24,833 nucleotides of DNA, taken from positions 1-24,833 of the forward strand of contig DATFFB010000127.1 in assembly GCA_035250485.1 (NCBI GenBank). Reading direction: 5' to 3'. Made by a program: the position numbers and the translations under genes. Below are positions 22,831 through 24,833 of the stretch, one piece after another. Every line of letters starts with the position of its first letter. Position 1 is the first letter of the stretch. The stretch is from JACCTH01 sp035250485. Its GTDB lineage: Bacteria; Actinomycetota; Acidimicrobiia; Spongiisociales; ZC4RG35. Below the pieces are notes generated by a model, which saw only the letters and a program-made list of their open reading frames with translations, made no database searches and was not told the DNA's origin.

Positions 22831-23909
22831 ATTCTTGGTCTTCCCTTCTTCAATCACGTTGGCTGCGGGTCCTCTTGGGCCTGGGAATCACAGCTCTCGT
22901 GGTCGTCATCGCCGCCACTGGCCTCGCCCGATTGGTGGGGGGGTCGCTCGAGGGGGCGGCCGAGGAGTCCTCGGTTGTCTCCATCGAACCCGGACAAGAG
23001 GTCGAAGTCACAATCCCCCCTGGCTCCAGTGCCCGGGCCATCGCCACCCTTCTCGCCGCCGAAGGTGTAATAGACAGCGCCAACGCATTCGAGCTCACGG
23101 TCCGGGACCAGGGCATCGCCAACCAGTTGCGCGCCGGAACCTATCGGTTCCTGACCGGCAGCTCCATCGACGACGTCCTCCCGTTGCTTTTGCGGGGGCC
23201 GATCGCCGACGCCTACCGGGTAACGATCCCGGAAGGATTGCGGGTGACCGAAATCATCGACATCCTGGTCGAGGCATCGGGCTTGCCCCGGGGCGACTTT
23301 GAGACGGCCCTATCCCAGGGCGGTGTCCTCACCGAGCTGCGGACGATGCCGGCCGCCCCCACACTTAGCGACTGGGAAGGATTGCTCTTTCCCGACACCT
23401 ACGAGTTCTTGCGGGAATCGCCTGCCTCACGCATCTTGCAGGTCCTCACCGACACGATGGAAGAGCGAGTCGGCTCGGTGGACTGGACCCGGCTCGCCGA
23501 CACGGGGTTCGACGTCTATCAGGGCATGACCGTTGCCTCGTTGATCGAATCCGAGGTCCGAGTAGCCGACGAACGCGAGCTCGTCTCGAGCGTGATCTTC
23601 AACCGCCTCGCCGAAGGGATGCCCTTACAGATCGATGCCTCGGTGCTCTACGGCATCGGTACCCGCGACCCGGCCCTCTTCAACAACGAGTCGGAGAGCC
23701 CGTACAACCTCTACAAATACCCGGGCCTGCCACCGACTCCGATCGGAGCTCCCGGACGAGCCTCCTTGGAAGCAGCCGCCAATCCCGCCGAGAGCGCGTT
23801 CTATTTCTACGTGCTCTCCACACCTGAAGGCGGTCACGCCTTCGCCGAGACCTACGACGAGCATCTGGCGAACATCGAGCGGTCTCGCCAAGCCGGCATC
23901 ATTCCCTGA
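22827..23909 (+). CDS. mltG: Endolytic murein transglycosylase MltG
   Basis: Membrane-anchored lytic transglycosylase that cuts nascent glycan strands and is thought to terminate their polymerisation. The 360 residues have a short cytoplasmic N terminus, one transmembrane helix (about 15-36), an acidic spacer, a LysM-like region (VTIPPGSSARAIATLLAAEGVI) and the YceG catalytic domain. The catalytic Glu241 lies in ASLIESEVRVADEREL, followed by SSVIFNRLAEGMPLQIDASVLYG and the SPYNLYKYPGLPPTPIGAPG signature. The ATG follows ruvX by 13 bases, with no ribosome binding site but a mini-ORF bridging the gap. The stop overlaps the aroE CTG (CTGA). Confidence 0.95.
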   Translation: MNSWSSLLQSRWLRVLLGLGITALVVVIAATGLARLVGGSLEGAAEESSVVSIEPGQEVEVTIPPGSSARAIATLLAAEGVIDSANAFELTVRDQGIANQLRAGTYRFLTGSSIDDVLPLLLRGPIADAYRVTIPEGLRVTEIIDILVEASGLPRGDFETALSQGGVLTELRTMPAAPTLSDWEGLLFPDTYEFLRESPASRILQVLTDTMEERVGSVDWTRLADTGFDVYQGMTVASLIESEVRVADERELVSSVIFNRLAEGMPLQIDASVLYGIGTRDPALFNNESESPYNLYKYPGLPPTPIGAPGRASLEAAANPAESAFYFYVLSTPEGGHAFAETYDEHLANIERSRQAGIIP

Positions 23910-24685
23910 AAAAGCTCAGACTCGCCTTGGTGGGCGACCCCGTCTCTCATTCACGGTCGCCGGCAATTTTTCGGGCGGCTTTCGCCGCCGCAGGCATCGA
24001 TGGCGAATACACGGCTCGCCAGGTGGACTCCGAGGGCCTGCGTCAGACGTTCGAACAGTTGCGCCAGGGCCGCCTCGATGGCTTCAACGTCACCATGCCT
24101 CACAAGGCGGAGGCCTACTCGCTTTGCGATCGAGTGGAACCAGAGGCGGAAAGAGCCGGTTCGGTGAACACCGTGGTCCGCGAGGGCACAGAAGCCGTCG
24201 GCCACTCGACCGATATCGCCGCCGTCAGAGAGTGCTGGCAGACGATGCCGGAGGCGGGACCAATCCTGATTCTCGGCGCCGGCGGGGCGGCTGCGGCGAG
24301 TGCAGTCGCTCTCGAGAACCGCGGGACCCTCTACATCGCCTCCCGGAGCTTTGGGAGTGGTTCGGCACTTGCTGATCGGCTGGGTATCGAGCTCGGAGAG
24401 GTGCACTGGGGAGTTCCGGTGGTAATGGCCAATGTGGTGAATACGACCCCGCTAGGGATGAAAGAGGAGCGGTTGCCCGAGGATGTCCTCGCCCTGGCGT
24501 CCGGACTGCTCGACATGCCGTACGCCGCTGCTCCGACGCCTGCGGTGTCAAGGGCCCGGGAACTGGGTATTCCGGCGGTTGATGGCTTGGAGCTCCTGCT
24601 AACTCAGGCCGGGTACGGATTTAGGCTTTGGACCGGTATGGCCGCACCCTTCGACGCCATGCGTCAAGCAGTGGGAAATCCCTAA
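23906..24685 (+). CDS. aroE: Shikimate dehydrogenase (CTG start)
   Basis: NADPH-dependent reduction of 3-dehydroshikimate to shikimate in aromatic amino acid synthesis. From the CTG at 23906 it is 259 residues, a little short. The shikimate site shows SHSRS (14-18), NVTMPHK with Lys67, and Asp103 in GHSTD, where the usual motif is GxNTD. The nucleotide-binding loop is GAGGAA (124-129), and NTTPLGM, DMPY...PTP and TQAGYGFRLWTG close the domain. A TTG at 23927 would remove most of the first beta strand. The CTG restores MKKLRLALVGDPVSHSRSP, a normal AroE N terminus, and overlaps the mltG stop (CTGA). No other start codon is available nearby in this frame. Confidence 0.9.
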   Translation: MKKLRLALVGDPVSHSRSPAIFRAAFAAAGIDGEYTARQVDSEGLRQTFEQLRQGRLDGFNVTMPHKAEAYSLCDRVEPEAERAGSVNTVVREGTEAVGHSTDIAAVRECWQTMPEAGPILILGAGGAAAASAVALENRGTLYIASRSFGSGSALADRLGIELGEVHWGVPVVMANVVNTTPLGMKEERLPEDVLALASGLLDMPYAAAPTPAVSRARELGIPAVDGLELLLTQAGYGFRLWTGMAAPFDAMRQAVGNP

Positions 24686-24740
24686 AGCAATGGGTTCTGG
24701 GGGCCGAATTCACTTGATGAATACTGGAAAAACGCCGCGA

Positions 24741-24747
24741 AGGAAGG
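24741..24747 (+). promoter_or_regulatory. Ribosome binding site of the DUF4388-like gene
   Basis: AGGAAGG stands nine bases before the ATG at 24757, one of the best Shine-Dalgarno matches in the window. It supports that ATG as a genuine start even though only 25 codons are visible. Confidence 0.6.
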
Positions 24748-24756
24748 TTTGGCGAA

Positions 24757-24833
24757 ATGTCGTTGACTGGGCACATTGATGTTTTCCCCTTGGAGGAAGT
24801 TCTCCGCTTGCTAGCGCGTTCGTACAAGAGCGG
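24757..24833 (+). CDS. Start of a DUF4388/PatA-N-like protein, cut by the window end
   Basis: Only 25 codons are present. The sequence begins MSLTGHIDVFPLEEVLRLLA and continues RSYKS, which resembles the opening of DUF4388 (PatA N-terminal-like) domains: S-L-x-G-x-(I/L)-x-x-F-x-L-x-x-(V/L)-L-x-L-L. Such domains are found in signalling proteins of many bacteria. A strong ribosome binding site precedes it. The 71-bp gap after aroE shows no convincing promoter or terminator. Function and length cannot be judged from this fragment. Confidence 0.65.
   Translation, partial: MSLTGHIDVFPLEEVLRLLARSYKS

Noticed and set aside
1..24833. Mobile element, CRISPR, phage or defence island
   Set aside because: No transposase, integrase, direct-repeat array, tRNA or composition shift was seen; gene order is conserved housekeeping backbone from end to end.

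Overview
This window is a single block of GC-rich bacterial DNA in which every convincing gene lies on the plus strand: 24 genes, of which the first and last are cut by the window edges. The gene order (pimA-like glycosyltransferase, pdxS, pdxT, yebC, ruvC, ruvA, ruvB, ..., yajC, secD, secF, apt, rel, metallo-beta-lactamase, hisS, aspS, rarA, ..., alaS, ruvX, mltG, aroE) matches, from memory, the backbone order of high-GC Actinomycetota such as Mycobacterium. The Thr-rich linkers in SecD and in a lipoprotein, together with queA-tgt, point to a deep-branching actinomycete, possibly Acidimicrobiia-like. That placement is an inference; no rRNA or other marker gene is present to settle it.

Layout. 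Positions 1-2150: end of a PimA-like mannosyltransferase, then the two-subunit pyridoxal 5'-phosphate synthase PdxST. Positions 2170-5022: yebC and the Holliday-junction genes ruvC-ruvA-ruvB. Positions 5095-7819: queuosine genes queA-tgt plus an orphan methyltransferase. Positions 7886-10730: the YajC-SecD-SecF export complex. Positions 10750-14053: apt, the bifunctional (p)ppGpp enzyme Rel and a glyoxalase-II-like hydrolase. Positions 14074-18459: hisS, aspS and rarA. Positions 18456-19691: a PQQ-type sugar dehydrogenase that I reinterpret as a lipoprotein. Positions 19692-19784: the longest non-coding gap (93 bp), with GC-rich inverted repeats. Positions 19785-24685: alaS, ruvX, mltG and aroE. 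Positions 24757 onward: start of a DUF4388-like protein. No tRNA, rRNA, CRISPR array, insertion sequence or prophage gene was seen, and no gene-free stretch exceeds 300 bp.

The genes are mostly housekeeping, packed in operons: vitamin B6 synthesis, recombination repair, tRNA modification and charging, protein export, stringent response, and cell-wall and aromatic synthesis. No new defence or mobile system is evident. The most interesting material is in the gene junctions. Eight gene pairs overlap by exactly four bases (ATGA, GTGA or CTGA). Two of these imply CTG start codons (sugar dehydrogenase at 18456, aroE at 23906) that restore a lipoprotein signal and the first beta strand of AroE. Two other junctions (ruvA/ruvB and ruvX/mltG) contain three- and six-codon mini-ORFs that overlap the upstream stop and the downstream start, as if relaying ribosomes. 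Several genes without a ribosome binding site have a TAnnnT box 6-10 bases before the start codon, suggesting leaderless transcripts.
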